This document shows, piece by piece, positions 7,566 to 16,446 of a DNA stretch of 64,000 nt. The first letter of the stretch is position 1. The number at the start of each line of letters is the position of its first letter. A program made the position numbers and the translations under genes. This DNA is from Achromobacter xylosoxidans (GTDB lineage: Bacteria; Pseudomonadota; Gammaproteobacteria; Burkholderiales; Burkholderiaceae_B): positions 434,001 through 498,000 of the forward strand of contig NZ_CP061008.1 of NCBI RefSeq assembly GCF_014490035.1, given 5' to 3'. The notes below the pieces were generated by a model. The model was not told the DNA's origin. It saw only the letters and a program-made list of their open reading frames with translations, and searched no databases.

Positions 7566-9331
7566 GTCGTCAAAGAGTTTGAAATCGAACCTGTAGCCAA
7601 GGCGGATTCGGCGGGCTCTGCCCAGGACGCCTCGTCTGGAGGAAGTTGAACACAATGCCGGTCCCGCAGCGTCGCGGTGCAGGCTCGTAACTCGTCTTGC
7701 CGGCGCGCAAGGCTCCAGCCCAGCTCGGCCGCGGCGATATCCGCCAGTTCCGCCAGCAGTGCCGGCGTGACTTGGCCGCGGATGGCCAGCAAGGTGCGCC
7801 GGATCACCAGGTCGGCCAGGTGCTGCACAGCCGTTTCGCGGCACAGATAGCGGATCTCGGCGGTTGAATGATCTGGCGCGTGGCGCAAGGGCTTATCGCC
7901 CGCCGCGGCGAAATCCGCCGCCATGGCGCCTGCCCGTGAACCATAGCGCATGAACAGTTCGGCGACGCGCCCGCGGTCCAGCGCGGCGGCTGCCTGAATG
8001 CTGTCCAGAAAGCGTTGGCGTCCCGCCGCATCGGCAGGCATGCCCGCCCCGCCGCCGATAGCCACCTGCTCGGTCGACTGGCGCCGTGCGCGGCCCAGCT
8101 GCTGCAGCACCGCGTCGGCCGCCAGTTGCGCCAACGAACGGAAGGTCGTCCATTTGCCGCCGACCAGGCACACCATCGGCACCTCGCGCCGGGCGTTGGG
8201 CGGGTCGATCACCACCGCGTGATCGCGCGATATCTGTCCGGGCTTGTCGGCATCCGACTGGGCCAGCGGCCTGACGCCCACGTAAGTGTAGACCACGTCC
8301 TTGCGGCTGAAATGCAGGCGGGGAAACACCTCATGCAACACGTCGAGCAGGTAGTCGATCTCCGCCGGCTCGGTCGCGGCCAGGTCGGGATCATCAATCG
8401 GAATGTCGGTGGATCCCACCAGCACCCGGTCCAGGAACGGGTAGACGATGCACACCCGGCCGTCGGACGCTTCGAAGTAAGCCATGCGCCCCTGGAGCGC
8501 GGCGCGTAGCGCCGGATGGTCCAGGATCAGGTGTGATCCCTTGGTGCCCATGACGCGCGAGCCATCGCCTTCCAGGGCGCCGGCCGCGCGGTCCAGCCAG
8601 GCGCCCGTCGCGTTGACCACCGTGTCGGCCGTGACTTGCACGGATTCGCCGGTCAGCGCATCGCGCAGCGTAATGACGCGGCCTTGGCAAGCCGTCACGC
8701 CGCAGTAGTTCGATGCGGCCGAGGCCGGATGGCCGCGATGCGCATCGTCGATCAGCTCCAGCACCAGCCATTCCGGATGCCGTATCCAGGCGTCGTAGTA
8801 CGTGGCCGTCCAGCGCACCGCCGCGCCGAACAGCGTACTGTCCGCCGCCGGCACGCGTTCGATGCGATGTTCCGGCATGACGCGCTGGTTGCGGCCCAGC
8901 TTGTCGTAGAGACGCAAGCCCAGTCCCACCACGCACCGCCCGCGCGCGCCCGGCGAGGCGTTCAGGCCGGCAAAGCGCAGCATGCTGCCCCACAGGCCGC
9001 CGAAGCGGCTGGATAGCGGCACCACGGTTTCCAGCGGCTGCACCAGATGCGCCGCGTTGCGCAGCAGCAGATTGCGTTCGCGCGTGGCTTCGGCCACCAG
9101 GGAAAAGGATCCGCTTTCCAGGTAGCGCAAGCCGCCGTGGATCATGCGCGATGGCGCGCTGCTGGCGCCTGCGGCCACATCGCCCTTGTCGACGATCAGG
9201 CAATCCACGCCCTGCAGCGACAGGTCGCGGAACACGCCAGCGCCGTTGATGCCCGCGCCAACGATCACGGTGGAAAAATGGCGGCCCGCCAAGGAGGCCG
9301 GGCGCACGAAAGGCGAGGTGCGCGGGCTCAT
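7562..9331 (-). CDS. GlpD-like FAD-dependent polyol-phosphate dehydrogenase
   Basis: This 590-residue flavoprotein has an N-terminal FAD-binding motif (IVGAGINGAGVFRDLSLQG, near residue 18) and the GlpD signature MIHGGLRYLESGSF near residue 70. A full-length DAO domain and C-terminal helical domain follow. GlpD proteins oxidise glycerol 3-phosphate to DHAP and pass electrons to quinone. Its placement after an FGGY kinase and opposite an aldolase suggests a different polyol phosphate, as for the GlpD homologue EryB in erythritol catabolism. ATG 9331 overlaps the kinase stop (ATGA), and its own stop overlaps the GntR start. Confidence 0.85.
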   Translation of the reverse strand: MSPRTSPFVRPASLAGRHFSTVIVGAGINGAGVFRDLSLQGVDCLIVDKGDVAAGASSAPSRMIHGGLRYLESGSFSLVAEATRERNLLLRNAAHLVQPLETVVPLSSRFGGLWGSMLRFAGLNASPGARGRCVVGLGLRLYDKLGRNQRVMPEHRIERVPAADSTLFGAAVRWTATYYDAWIRHPEWLVLELIDDAHRGHPASAASNYCGVTACQGRVITLRDALTGESVQVTADTVVNATGAWLDRAAGALEGDGSRVMGTKGSHLILDHPALRAALQGRMAYFEASDGRVCIVYPFLDRVLVGSTDIPIDDPDLAATEPAEIDYLLDVLHEVFPRLHFSRKDVVYTYVGVRPLAQSDADKPGQISRDHAVVIDPPNARREVPMVCLVGGKWTTFRSLAQLAADAVLQQLGRARRQSTEQVAIGGGAGMPADAAGRQRFLDSIQAAAALDRGRVAELFMRYGSRAGAMAADFAAAGDKPLRHAPDHSTAEIRYLCRETAVQHLADLVIRRTLLAIRGQVTPALLAELADIAAAELGWSLARRQDELRACTATLRDRHCVQLPPDEASWAEPAESALATGSISNSLTT

Positions 9332-10818
9332 CGGGCGGGTCCCGCAAGATGGCCGAAAGCAGGGGCCATGCGGTCCACCAAGCCATGGAAGCTGTCGTAG
9401 AAGTCGGCGTGCGCCTGCGCTTCGGCGGCAAGGGGCTCGACCCGTTCGCATGGGGCGGGCAGCAAGTCATCGCCGCCAGGGTTTTGCGACAGCGCGGCAT
9501 ACAAGGCGGCGCCGCGCGCGCCGGTTTCGTCGTCGCCGCAGCGTTCCACGGCGTGGCCCAGAAAGCCCGCCAGCAGGCGCGCCAAGCGCAAGTCCCGGGC
9601 GCCGCCGCCCAACGCGGCCACTCTGCCCGGCACGCCCAGACCAAGCGCCGCCAGGCGTTTCAGATGCCGCGCGTGCAACGCCACCACGGCGTCGACCACG
9701 GCGCGCGCCATGTGCGCGCGGGTGTGATGCCCTTGCAGGCCGACGTATCCCGCGCTGGCTCCCGCCGGCCAGCTGCCGCCATTGATGAAGGGCAGAAAAC
9801 GCAGACCCTCGGCTCCCAAGGGCACCTCCATCGCGCAATTCACCGCCGCGGCCGCGTCCTGGAACTGCAGGGTGCGCGCCAGCCAGGCCACGTTCGCCAT
9901 CGATGAGGGGCTGTTTTCCAGATAGAGCCTGCGATCCGGATCGCCGAAGCTGACGATGGCGCCGACTTCCGGCTTCGGTTCGCGGGCCGGCGCCACCACC
10001 GCATTCACGCACCAGGTGCCGAGTACGGCCACGGCATGGCCCTGGCGTTCTGCATTCACCGCTTTCAGCGAGGCGAGCAGATCGATTGCGCCCAGCGCCA
10101 CGGGGAGACCGGCCGGCAAGCCGAAGGCGGCCGCCTGGGCTGGCAGTAGCCGGCCGATTGCGGCGCCGCTGGGCGCGATGGGCGCCAGCGCCGTGGCGGC
10201 CAGGCCGGACAGGCCGGCTGCCTCGCAAGCCATCGTGGACCAAGTCCCGGCATTGAGCGACAGCAGGCCCGCCGTACTGGCGTCGCTGGCGTCCGTGGCG
10301 ATCTCGCCGGTCAACAGGAACCCCAGATAGTCCTTGGCGAACAGCAGGTGGCGGATGCGGCCGAGTTGACCGGCGTCCGCGCCGTAGAGTTCGGCCGCGA
10401 TCAGCGACGACTGCCCCGACCATGGCCGGCAGCCGACTTCGTCATACAGCGCGTCGCCCATGCGGCGGCCCAGCGCCCGGGCGCGGGCGGCGGCGCGCTG
10501 GTCGGTCGATGCCACCGCGCGGCCTCCCAGCAGTTGGCCGCTGGCATCCAGCGCATACAAGCCGGCGCCATGGCCCGTGCAGCACAGCGCGCGCACGTCG
10601 GCCACGCGCGGACCCAGTTGGGCGGCCACGCCTTGCAAGGCCCGCGCCAGCGCCGTGTGGATGGCGTCCGCGGGCAGCTCGCAACCGCCTTGCGCCAATT
10701 GCCGATAGGGCAGCGCGCCGCCCGATGCGGCCAGAGTGGCGCCGCTCCCGGCCTCGAAGGCAACCGCCTTCAAGCCCGTGGAGCCCATGTCTATGCCGAG
10801 GTAGATGTCTGTTTTCAT
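9328..10818 (-). CDS. FGGY-family carbohydrate or polyol kinase
   Basis: The 496-residue protein has the ATPase-fold N-terminus IYLGIDMGSTGLKAVAFEAG and a C-terminal GGGARDLRLARLLAGFLGH element (near residue 405) typical of xylulokinase/glycerol-kinase-type FGGY enzymes. It should phosphorylate an imported sugar or polyol with ATP. It is first in the operon, followed with ATGA overlaps by the GlpD-like dehydrogenase and the GntR regulator. It diverges from the ABC importer genes. Substrate cannot be assigned; the GlpD-like partner argues for a polyol over an aldose. Confidence 0.88.
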   Translation of the reverse strand: MKTDIYLGIDMGSTGLKAVAFEAGSGATLAASGGALPYRQLAQGGCELPADAIHTALARALQGVAAQLGPRVADVRALCCTGHGAGLYALDASGQLLGGRAVASTDQRAAARARALGRRMGDALYDEVGCRPWSGQSSLIAAELYGADAGQLGRIRHLLFAKDYLGFLLTGEIATDASDASTAGLLSLNAGTWSTMACEAAGLSGLAATALAPIAPSGAAIGRLLPAQAAAFGLPAGLPVALGAIDLLASLKAVNAERQGHAVAVLGTWCVNAVVAPAREPKPEVGAIVSFGDPDRRLYLENSPSSMANVAWLARTLQFQDAAAAVNCAMEVPLGAEGLRFLPFINGGSWPAGASAGYVGLQGHHTRAHMARAVVDAVVALHARHLKRLAALGLGVPGRVAALGGGARDLRLARLLAGFLGHAVERCGDDETGARGAALYAALSQNPGGDDLLPAPCERVEPLAAEAQAHADFYDSFHGLVDRMAPAFGHLAGPAR

Positions 10819-10827
10819 GTCATAACA
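10817..10827. promoter_or_regulatory. Candidate GntR operator, kinase side
   Basis: ATGTCATAACA, containing the near-palindrome TGTCATAACA, abuts the start codon of the kinase gene. An identical copy lies 89 bp away on the importer side. TGT-N4-ACA symmetry is common for GntR operators. Confidence 0.55.
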
Positions 10828-10905
10828 TTGTCTACGGAAATTTCACGCAGGATAGCAGTATTTCCCCTAGTAATTTAAAAAATCCGGCTGCAATATAGTT
10901 CAGCG

Positions 10906-10916
10906 ATGTCATAACA
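10906..10916. promoter_or_regulatory. Candidate GntR operator, importer side
   Basis: This is the second exact copy of ATGTCATAACA, 81 bp before the binding-protein start codon. It lies just downstream of a TATAGT sequence (10893-10898) that could be a -10 element. Occupancy would block the importer promoter. Confidence 0.55.
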
Positions 10917-10996
10917 ACGATTCGACCGAAACAGGTTGAACAACAGGCACCGAGGGCTGCAGGGTTCTTGGAACGATGCGAAAAAAGGAGCGGAAC

Positions 10997-12031
10997 ATGA
11001 GACGAGATTTCTTGAAGACCGTAGCGGCGGCGGGCGCCGGCCTGGCGAGCGCCAACGCCTTTGCGCAGAACACCTCGCAAGCCCCCGGGCTGCGCGGCAA
11101 CGCCAACGATGTCTACGTGATGAACGTGATGGTGTCCGGGGTGGAGTACTGGTTTCCTGTCTACGAAATGATGAAACAACTGGGCCATTCGCTCGGCGTG
11201 CGCACCCGCTATTCGGGCACGCCCGAATACGACGTCAACAAGCAGCTGGCCTCGTTCGAGCAGGAACTGGCGCGCAAGCCGGCCGGCATCCTGCTGCATC
11301 CCATGAACCCCGACCCCTTCATCGAACCCATCAACCGCGCCGCGGCCATGGGCATTCCGGTGGTGACCTTCGCGGCCGACTCGCCCAATTCCAAGCGCGT
11401 GTCGTTTGTCACGTCCGACAACGACCGCGAAGGCGCGCAGGCCGCCGACGCCATTGCGGCCTCGCTCAATGGCAAGGGCGAGTACGCGGTGCTGGAAAAC
11501 CCCGGTCAGGACAACCATGACCGCCGCGTCGCCGCCTTCATCAATCGCATGAAGACCCAGCACCCCGGCATGAAGCTGGTGGGCCGCGCGGCCAGCAACC
11601 AGGATCCGAACAAGGCATACCAGGCCACGCTGAGCCTGGCGCAGGCCAACCCCGGCCTGGGCGCGCTGTTCATGCCCGAAGCCAATTCGGCGCTGGGCGC
11701 GGCGCAGGCCTCCATCGAGACCAAGAAGAACATCAAGGTCCTGTGCTGCGACGTGAACGCCAAGATCCTGGACATGATCAAGTCGGGCGAGGTCTTCGGC
11801 TCCGTCAACCCGAACCAGGGCGTGCAGGGCTACATGGGCATGATGCTGCTGTTCCTGGCGCGCAACCAGCAACTGATCGACCCGATGAACGACGCCAAGC
11901 GCAACGGCACCAACCCCATGGCCGTGCCGTTCCTGGACAACGGCCTGTCCATCGTCAGCAAGGCGAACGCCGACGACTTCTATTGGGACAAGTACCTGGC
12001 GCGTCGCGGCACCAAGGGCATCAACGAATGA
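10997..12031 (+). CDS. Sugar ABC transporter periplasmic substrate-binding protein (ribose/RbsB type)
   Basis: The 344-residue protein begins with a twin-arginine-like signal, MRRDFLKTVAAAGAG, ending near AFAQ. It continues as a LacI-like sugar-binding fold (for example GILLHPMNPDPFIEPINRAA, VVTFAADSP, FVTSDNDREGAQAADAI). ATG 10997 is chosen because GGAG lies 6 bp upstream; an in-frame start at 10976 lacks this. The RR-x-F-L-K pattern suggests Tat export, less usual for sugar-binding proteins. Its stop overlaps the ATPase start (ATGA). It captures the sugar or polyol metabolised by the island. Confidence 0.9.
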   Translation: MRRDFLKTVAAAGAGLASANAFAQNTSQAPGLRGNANDVYVMNVMVSGVEYWFPVYEMMKQLGHSLGVRTRYSGTPEYDVNKQLASFEQELARKPAGILLHPMNPDPFIEPINRAAAMGIPVVTFAADSPNSKRVSFVTSDNDREGAQAADAIAASLNGKGEYAVLENPGQDNHDRRVAAFINRMKTQHPGMKLVGRAASNQDPNKAYQATLSLAQANPGLGALFMPEANSALGAAQASIETKKNIKVLCCDVNAKILDMIKSGEVFGSVNPNQGVQGYMGMMLLFLARNQQLIDPMNDAKRNGTNPMAVPFLDNGLSIVSKANADDFYWDKYLARRGTKGINE

Positions 12032-13551
12032 AGGCGCCCGCAGCGCTGCTGGAACTGCAAGGCATCAGCAAGCAGTTCGGCGCGTCCAAAGCCCTGGCCG
12101 ACGTGCGCTTCACGCTGCGCCGGGGCGAAATCCATGCCTTGTGCGGCGAGAACGGCGCTGGCAAGTCGACGCTGATGAAGATCATCGACGGCATCCATCA
12201 GCCGGACAGCGGCGACATCTACCTGGAAGGCGAGCGCGTGGTCATCAATGGGCCGGCCCATGCGATGCGCCTGGGCATCGGCCTGGTCCACCAGGAAATC
12301 TCGCTCTGCGGCGACGCGACCGTGGCCGAGAACATCTTCATGCCCATGATCAGCGCCGGCGCGCAGGCCTGGATGGACTATGCCGGCCTGCAAGAGCGCG
12401 CCGCGGCCGTGCTGCGGCGGCTGGGCCAGGACATCGATCCGGGCTTGCGGGTCGATGCGCTGGGCATATCCAGCCAGCAGTTGGTCGAGATCGCCCGCGC
12501 CTTGACGCTGGACTGCAAGGTGCTGATCCTGGACGAACCCACCGCCGCGTTGACGGAAGTGGAGTCCGTGGCGCTGTTCCGCGTATTGCATGACCTCAAG
12601 GCCCAGGGCATCGGCATCGTCTACATCAGTCACCGCATGGCCGAGATCTTCGAGCACTGCGACCGCGTCACGGTGTTGCGGGACGGCCGCGACGTGCACA
12701 GCGCCGATATTGCGGCGCTTTCTCCGGATGCGCTGGTGCGCTGCATGGTGGGCCGCGACCTGGGCAACTATTACCCGCCCCGGCAGGCGGCTGGCGATGC
12801 GCCGGCCGAGACCCTGCTGGAAGTCGAGGACCTCGCCGATGGCGCCGCCGTCCACGGCATCTCGTTCACGCTGCGCCGGGGCGAAATCCTGGGCATCTCC
12901 GGCCTGATGGGCGCGGGCCGCAGCGAGCTGGCCGAAACCGTGTGCGGCCTGCGGCGCGCGCGGCGAGGCGCCGTGCGGCTGCGCGGCCAGCCCCTGCGGC
13001 TGCGCCGCTACGCCGATGCCCTGCGCCACGGCATCGCCTACCTGAGCGAAGACCGCAAGGCCGCCGGCCTGTTCCTGGACATGCCGATCGAGCAGAACGT
13101 GTCTTCGATGGCGCTGCGCCGCATCAGCTCGCGCTTCGGCCTGCTCAAACGCACGGCGGAACGCAGCCTGGCCGTCGAGCTGGGCGCCCGGCTCAGGCTC
13201 AAGTCGGACGGCGTGGCGATCGATGCCAGTTGCCTGTCGGGGGGCAACCAGCAGAAGGTGGCCATCGCCAAACTGCTGGCGACCCGCCCCTCGGTGCTGC
13301 TGATGGACGAACCGACGCGCGGCGTGGACGTCGGCGCCAAATCCGAGATCCATCACCTGCTGCGCGACCTGGCCAATCAGGGCGTGGGCGTGGTGGTGAT
13401 CTCGTCCGAGCTGCCGGAGATCATCGGGCTGTGCGACCGGGCCCTGGTCATACGCAACGGCAGGCTCGCCGGAGAACTGGCGGCAAGCGAGATGACGGAA
13501 GAAAAACTGCTGCGGCTGGCCTCGGGCCTGACCGCCGAGGAGGCCACATGA
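12028..13551 (+). CDS. Sugar ABC transporter ATP-binding protein (RbsA-type, two ATPase domains)
   Basis: The 507-residue protein contains two fused ABC domains. The first has Walker A GENGAGKST near residue 40 and an LDEPTAALTE Walker B. The second has the degenerate GLMGAGRSE loop near residue 290, then LSGGNQQKVAIAKLL and MDEPTRGVDVGAK. This is the ribose/xylose/galactoside importer layout, in which the second site is weakened. ATGA overlaps join it to the binding protein and the permease. Confidence 0.93.
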   Translation: MKAPAALLELQGISKQFGASKALADVRFTLRRGEIHALCGENGAGKSTLMKIIDGIHQPDSGDIYLEGERVVINGPAHAMRLGIGLVHQEISLCGDATVAENIFMPMISAGAQAWMDYAGLQERAAAVLRRLGQDIDPGLRVDALGISSQQLVEIARALTLDCKVLILDEPTAALTEVESVALFRVLHDLKAQGIGIVYISHRMAEIFEHCDRVTVLRDGRDVHSADIAALSPDALVRCMVGRDLGNYYPPRQAAGDAPAETLLEVEDLADGAAVHGISFTLRRGEILGISGLMGAGRSELAETVCGLRRARRGAVRLRGQPLRLRRYADALRHGIAYLSEDRKAAGLFLDMPIEQNVSSMALRRISSRFGLLKRTAERSLAVELGARLRLKSDGVAIDASCLSGGNQQKVAIAKLLATRPSVLLMDEPTRGVDVGAKSEIHHLLRDLANQGVGVVVISSELPEIIGLCDRALVIRNGRLAGELAASEMTEEKLLRLASGLTAEEAT

Positions 13552-14579
13552 CGAGCGACCTGAAAACCCAGCCGGCGGCGCAAGCGGTCCTGATGCCTCC
13601 CTCCGCCGGCCTGCCGACGGAGCCCCGCCCAGGGCGCCGGCTGGGCAGCTTCCGCGAAGCGGGACTGCTGCTGATCATTGCCGCGTTGTGCGTCGTCATG
13701 AGTTTCGCATCGCCGCATTTCCTGACTTGGGAAAACGTGCGCGCCATGCTGCTGTCGTTTTCCATCGAAGGCATCGTGGTGGTCGGCATGACCATTCTGG
13801 TCATCGTCGGCGGCATCGACTTGTCGGTGGGCTCGGTGGTCTGCCTGGCCATGGTCATCACCGGCAAGCTCTTCCTGCTGGGGCTGGACCCATGGACCGC
13901 GAGCCTGGCCGCGATCGCCGTCTGCACGATGGTGGGCGCGCTTATCGGCGGCTGCGTCACGCGCATCGGCCTCAGCCATTTCATCGCGTCGCTGGCGTTC
14001 ATGGTGATCGTGCGCGGCCTGTGCCTGGCGATTACCCAGGGTACGCCGCAATCGCTGTTCTCATTGCCCCCGCAGTTCAAGTTCATCGGGCAGGGATCCA
14101 TCGCGGGCATACCCGCCGTCATCCTGATCTTCGCAGCCATCGTCGTCGTCAGCGACTTCGCGTTGCGCCGCGCCTCCTTGTTGCGCAAGGTGTTCTACAC
14201 CGGCAGCAATGAAAAGGCGGCGCTCTATGCCGGCATCCGCACCGGCCGCGTGAAGTTCTGGGTCACGGTGCTGTGCTCGACCTTGGCCGGCGTCGCCGGC
14301 GTGGTCTACACGGCCCGCTTCGGCGCTGCCACGCCCAACTTCGGCGTGGGCATGGAACTCAACGTCATCGCGGCGGTGGTGATCGGCGGCGCCAGCCTCA
14401 AGGGCGGTTCGGGCACCGTGCTGGGCGCGGTGTTGGGCCTGGCCCTGCTGTCGGTTGTCACCAGCTCGCTCATCCTGCTGGACGTGTCGCCGTACTGGCA
14501 AGACGTCGTGAAGGGGCTGATCCTGCTGGGCGCCGTCACCGTCGACCATCTCATGAACGTCAAAAAGGTTTCCCGATGA
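13548..14579 (+). CDS. Sugar ABC transporter permease (RbsC-type)
   Basis: The 343-residue membrane protein has about nine hydrophobic segments and the family motifs GIVVVGMTILVIVGGIDLSVG (written GMTILVIVGGIDLSVG) near residue 85 and NVIAAVVIGGASLKGGSG near residue 275. It forms the inner-membrane channel with the RbsA-type ATPase. The start overlaps the ATPase stop and its stop overlaps the aldo/keto reductase start, so import and catabolism are co-transcribed. Confidence 0.93.
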   Translation: MTSDLKTQPAAQAVLMPPSAGLPTEPRPGRRLGSFREAGLLLIIAALCVVMSFASPHFLTWENVRAMLLSFSIEGIVVVGMTILVIVGGIDLSVGSVVCLAMVITGKLFLLGLDPWTASLAAIAVCTMVGALIGGCVTRIGLSHFIASLAFMVIVRGLCLAITQGTPQSLFSLPPQFKFIGQGSIAGIPAVILIFAAIVVVSDFALRRASLLRKVFYTGSNEKAALYAGIRTGRVKFWVTVLCSTLAGVAGVVYTARFGAATPNFGVGMELNVIAAVVIGGASLKGGSGTVLGAVLGLALLSVVTSSLILLDVSPYWQDVVKGLILLGAVTVDHLMNVKKVSR

Positions 14580-15556
14580 AGACTACAACACTGGGCGCGT
14601 CCGGCATCGTCTGCGAATCCGTCGGCCTGGGCACCTGGGCCATGGGCGGCTGGATGTGGGGCGGCGGGGACGATGCGGCCGCCATTGCCGCCATCCAGGC
14701 GTCCCTCGACGCGGGCGTGCGGCTCATCGACACCGCGCCTGCCTATGGCCTGGGGCATGCCGAAAGCCTGGTCGGCCAGGCCCTCAAGGGGCGCCGCCAG
14801 CAAGCCGTCATCGCCACCAAATGCGGACTGGTCTGGCACACCCGCCAAGGCGAGCATTTCTTCGACGAGGAAGGCCAGGCCGTGCACCGCCACCTGGGCC
14901 GCGCCTCCATCTTCCACGAAGTGGAGCAAAGCCTGGCGCGGCTGCAGACGGACTACATCGACCTCTACATCACCCATTGGCAGGACGCCGGCACGCCCGT
15001 CGCCGAGACCATGGACGCCCTGTTGGATCTGAAGCGGCAAGGCAAGATCCGCGCCATCGGCGTCAGCAACGTGGATCCCGGCACCTTGACGGAATACCTG
15101 CGCCATGGCCCGGTCGACGCCATCCAGGAACGCTACAGCCTGATCGACCGCGAGATCGAAGCCACGCTGATGCCGCTGTGCCGCCGCCACAACGTCGGCA
15201 CCCTCGGGTACTCCTCGCTGGCGCTCGGCCTGCTGGCGGGCCCCATCGATCCGCAACGCCGCTTTACCGGCGACGACCAGCGTGCCGGCAACCCCCGCTT
15301 CAGCGTCGCCAACCGCAGCCGGCTGCAAGGCTTCTTCGCGGAACTGGAGCCGCTGCGCCAGCGGCTGGACTGCTCGGCTTCGCAGCTGATGATCGCCTGG
15401 ACCACGCGCCCAGGCGGCGTGTCCGTGGCGCTGTGCGGCGCCCGCACGCCGCAGCAGGCCATGCAGAACGCCGGCGCCGCCGCGCTGGAACTGTCGCCTG
15501 AAGACCTCGGCGCCATCGACCAGGCGGCCGGGCGCCACCTGCAAACACTGGATTGA
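14576..15556 (+). CDS. Aldo/keto reductase
   Basis: The 326-residue (alpha/beta)8-barrel enzyme shows the AKR catalytic tetrad: Asp and Tyr in DTAPAYGLGHAE (near residue 50), Lys in VIATKCGL (near residue 82) and His in LYITHWQDAG (near residue 137). IGVSNVDPGTL is also family-typical. It should interconvert an aldehyde or ketone and an alcohol with NADPH. Translationally coupled to the permease (ATGA) and 13 bp ahead of the aldolase, it acts on the same imported substrate, either before phosphorylation or on an aldehyde released by aldol cleavage. Direction is unknown. Confidence 0.9.
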   Translation: MKTTTLGASGIVCESVGLGTWAMGGWMWGGGDDAAAIAAIQASLDAGVRLIDTAPAYGLGHAESLVGQALKGRRQQAVIATKCGLVWHTRQGEHFFDEEGQAVHRHLGRASIFHEVEQSLARLQTDYIDLYITHWQDAGTPVAETMDALLDLKRQGKIRAIGVSNVDPGTLTEYLRHGPVDAIQERYSLIDREIEATLMPLCRRHNVGTLGYSSLALGLLAGPIDPQRRFTGDDQRAGNPRFSVANRSRLQGFFAELEPLRQRLDCSASQLMIAWTTRPGGVSVALCGARTPQQAMQNAGAAALELSPEDLGAIDQAAGRHLQTLD

Positions 15557-15569
15557 ACAAGGAATTCCC

Positions 15570-16418
15570 ATGCTGCACAGAAAAGAAGCGCGTCTGAACC
15601 GGCTGCTGAACGGCGGCCGTTGCCTGGACATCGCCGTCGACCACGGCGTTTGCAATGAACCCAGCTTCCTGTCCGGACTGGAGGACATGCCGGCCGTGAT
15701 GGAACAGCTGGCCGCGGCGCGGCCCGACGCCATCCAGCTGAACTACGGCCAGGCCGACCTGCTGCAGCAGCGTCCAGGCCGGGACAAGCCCGCGCTGGTC
15801 ATGCGCCTGGACATGGGCAACCCCTACAATGCCACGGTCCATCGCGTCATGTGGGCCGTGCTGCAGAACGAGCAGGACCCGGTGCTGCCTGCGGTTCAGA
15901 TGGACGCGGCCTGCGTGGTGGTCAACCTGTTCATGCTGCCGGACGAACCCGACCTGTTTCGCCAATGCGTCGCCAACATCGCGCGAGTCCGCGCGGACTG
16001 CGACCGCTACGGCATGCCGCTGATGATCGAACCCCTGGTCATGGCCCCGCACTCAGCGCGCGGCGGCTACATGGTCGATGGCGACGCCGAGAAGATCGTC
16101 ACGCTGGTCAGGCTGGCGCGTGAAATGGGCGCCGATATCGTCAAGGCCGACCCCACCACCGCCACGCGCGATTTCCATCGCGTGGTGCAGGCGGCGCGCT
16201 GCCCGGTGCTGGTGCGCGGCGGCGGCCGCGAAGACCTGCGCCAGGTCTTCGAGCGGTCGCGCGAATTGCTGGATGAAGGCGCGGTGGGGCTGGTGTATGG
16301 CCGCAATGTCTACCAGCACGCCGATCCGTCCTCAGTGGTGCGGGCGCTGATGGCCATGATCCACGACAACGCGAGCGCCAGGCAGGCGTGGGATCTTTAC
16401 GAAGCAGGCGGCCGATAG
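15570..16418 (+). CDS. Class I (Schiff-base) aldolase, DeoC/FbaB/LsrF superfamily
   Basis: The 282-residue TIM-barrel protein has LDIAVDHGVCNEPSF near residue 17, a central MIEPLVMAPHSARGGY, and GADIVKADPTTATRDF near residue 187. The Lys of the last motif is the expected Schiff-base residue. LVRGGGR and GLVYGRNVYQH close the phosphate-binding end. Relatives cleave ketose phosphates or thiolyse the phospho-AI-2 product. As last gene of the importer operon it probably splits the ketose phosphate made by the kinase and GlpD-like enzyme into two smaller pieces. Confidence 0.85.
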   Translation: MLHRKEARLNRLLNGGRCLDIAVDHGVCNEPSFLSGLEDMPAVMEQLAAARPDAIQLNYGQADLLQQRPGRDKPALVMRLDMGNPYNATVHRVMWAVLQNEQDPVLPAVQMDAACVVVNLFMLPDEPDLFRQCVANIARVRADCDRYGMPLMIEPLVMAPHSARGGYMVDGDAEKIVTLVRLAREMGADIVKADPTTATRDFHRVVQAARCPVLVRGGGREDLRQVFERSRELLDEGAVGLVYGRNVYQHADPSSVVRALMAMIHDNASARQAWDLYEAGGR

Positions 16419-16446
16419 GGCGCGCGGCGCTTCGGCCGCACGGTTC

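Noticed and set aside
7562..9331. Naming the GlpD-like gene glpD
   Set aside because: The neighbours (ribose-type importer, aldolase, aldo/keto reductase) argue for a substrate other than glycerol 3-phosphate, so the symbol is withheld.
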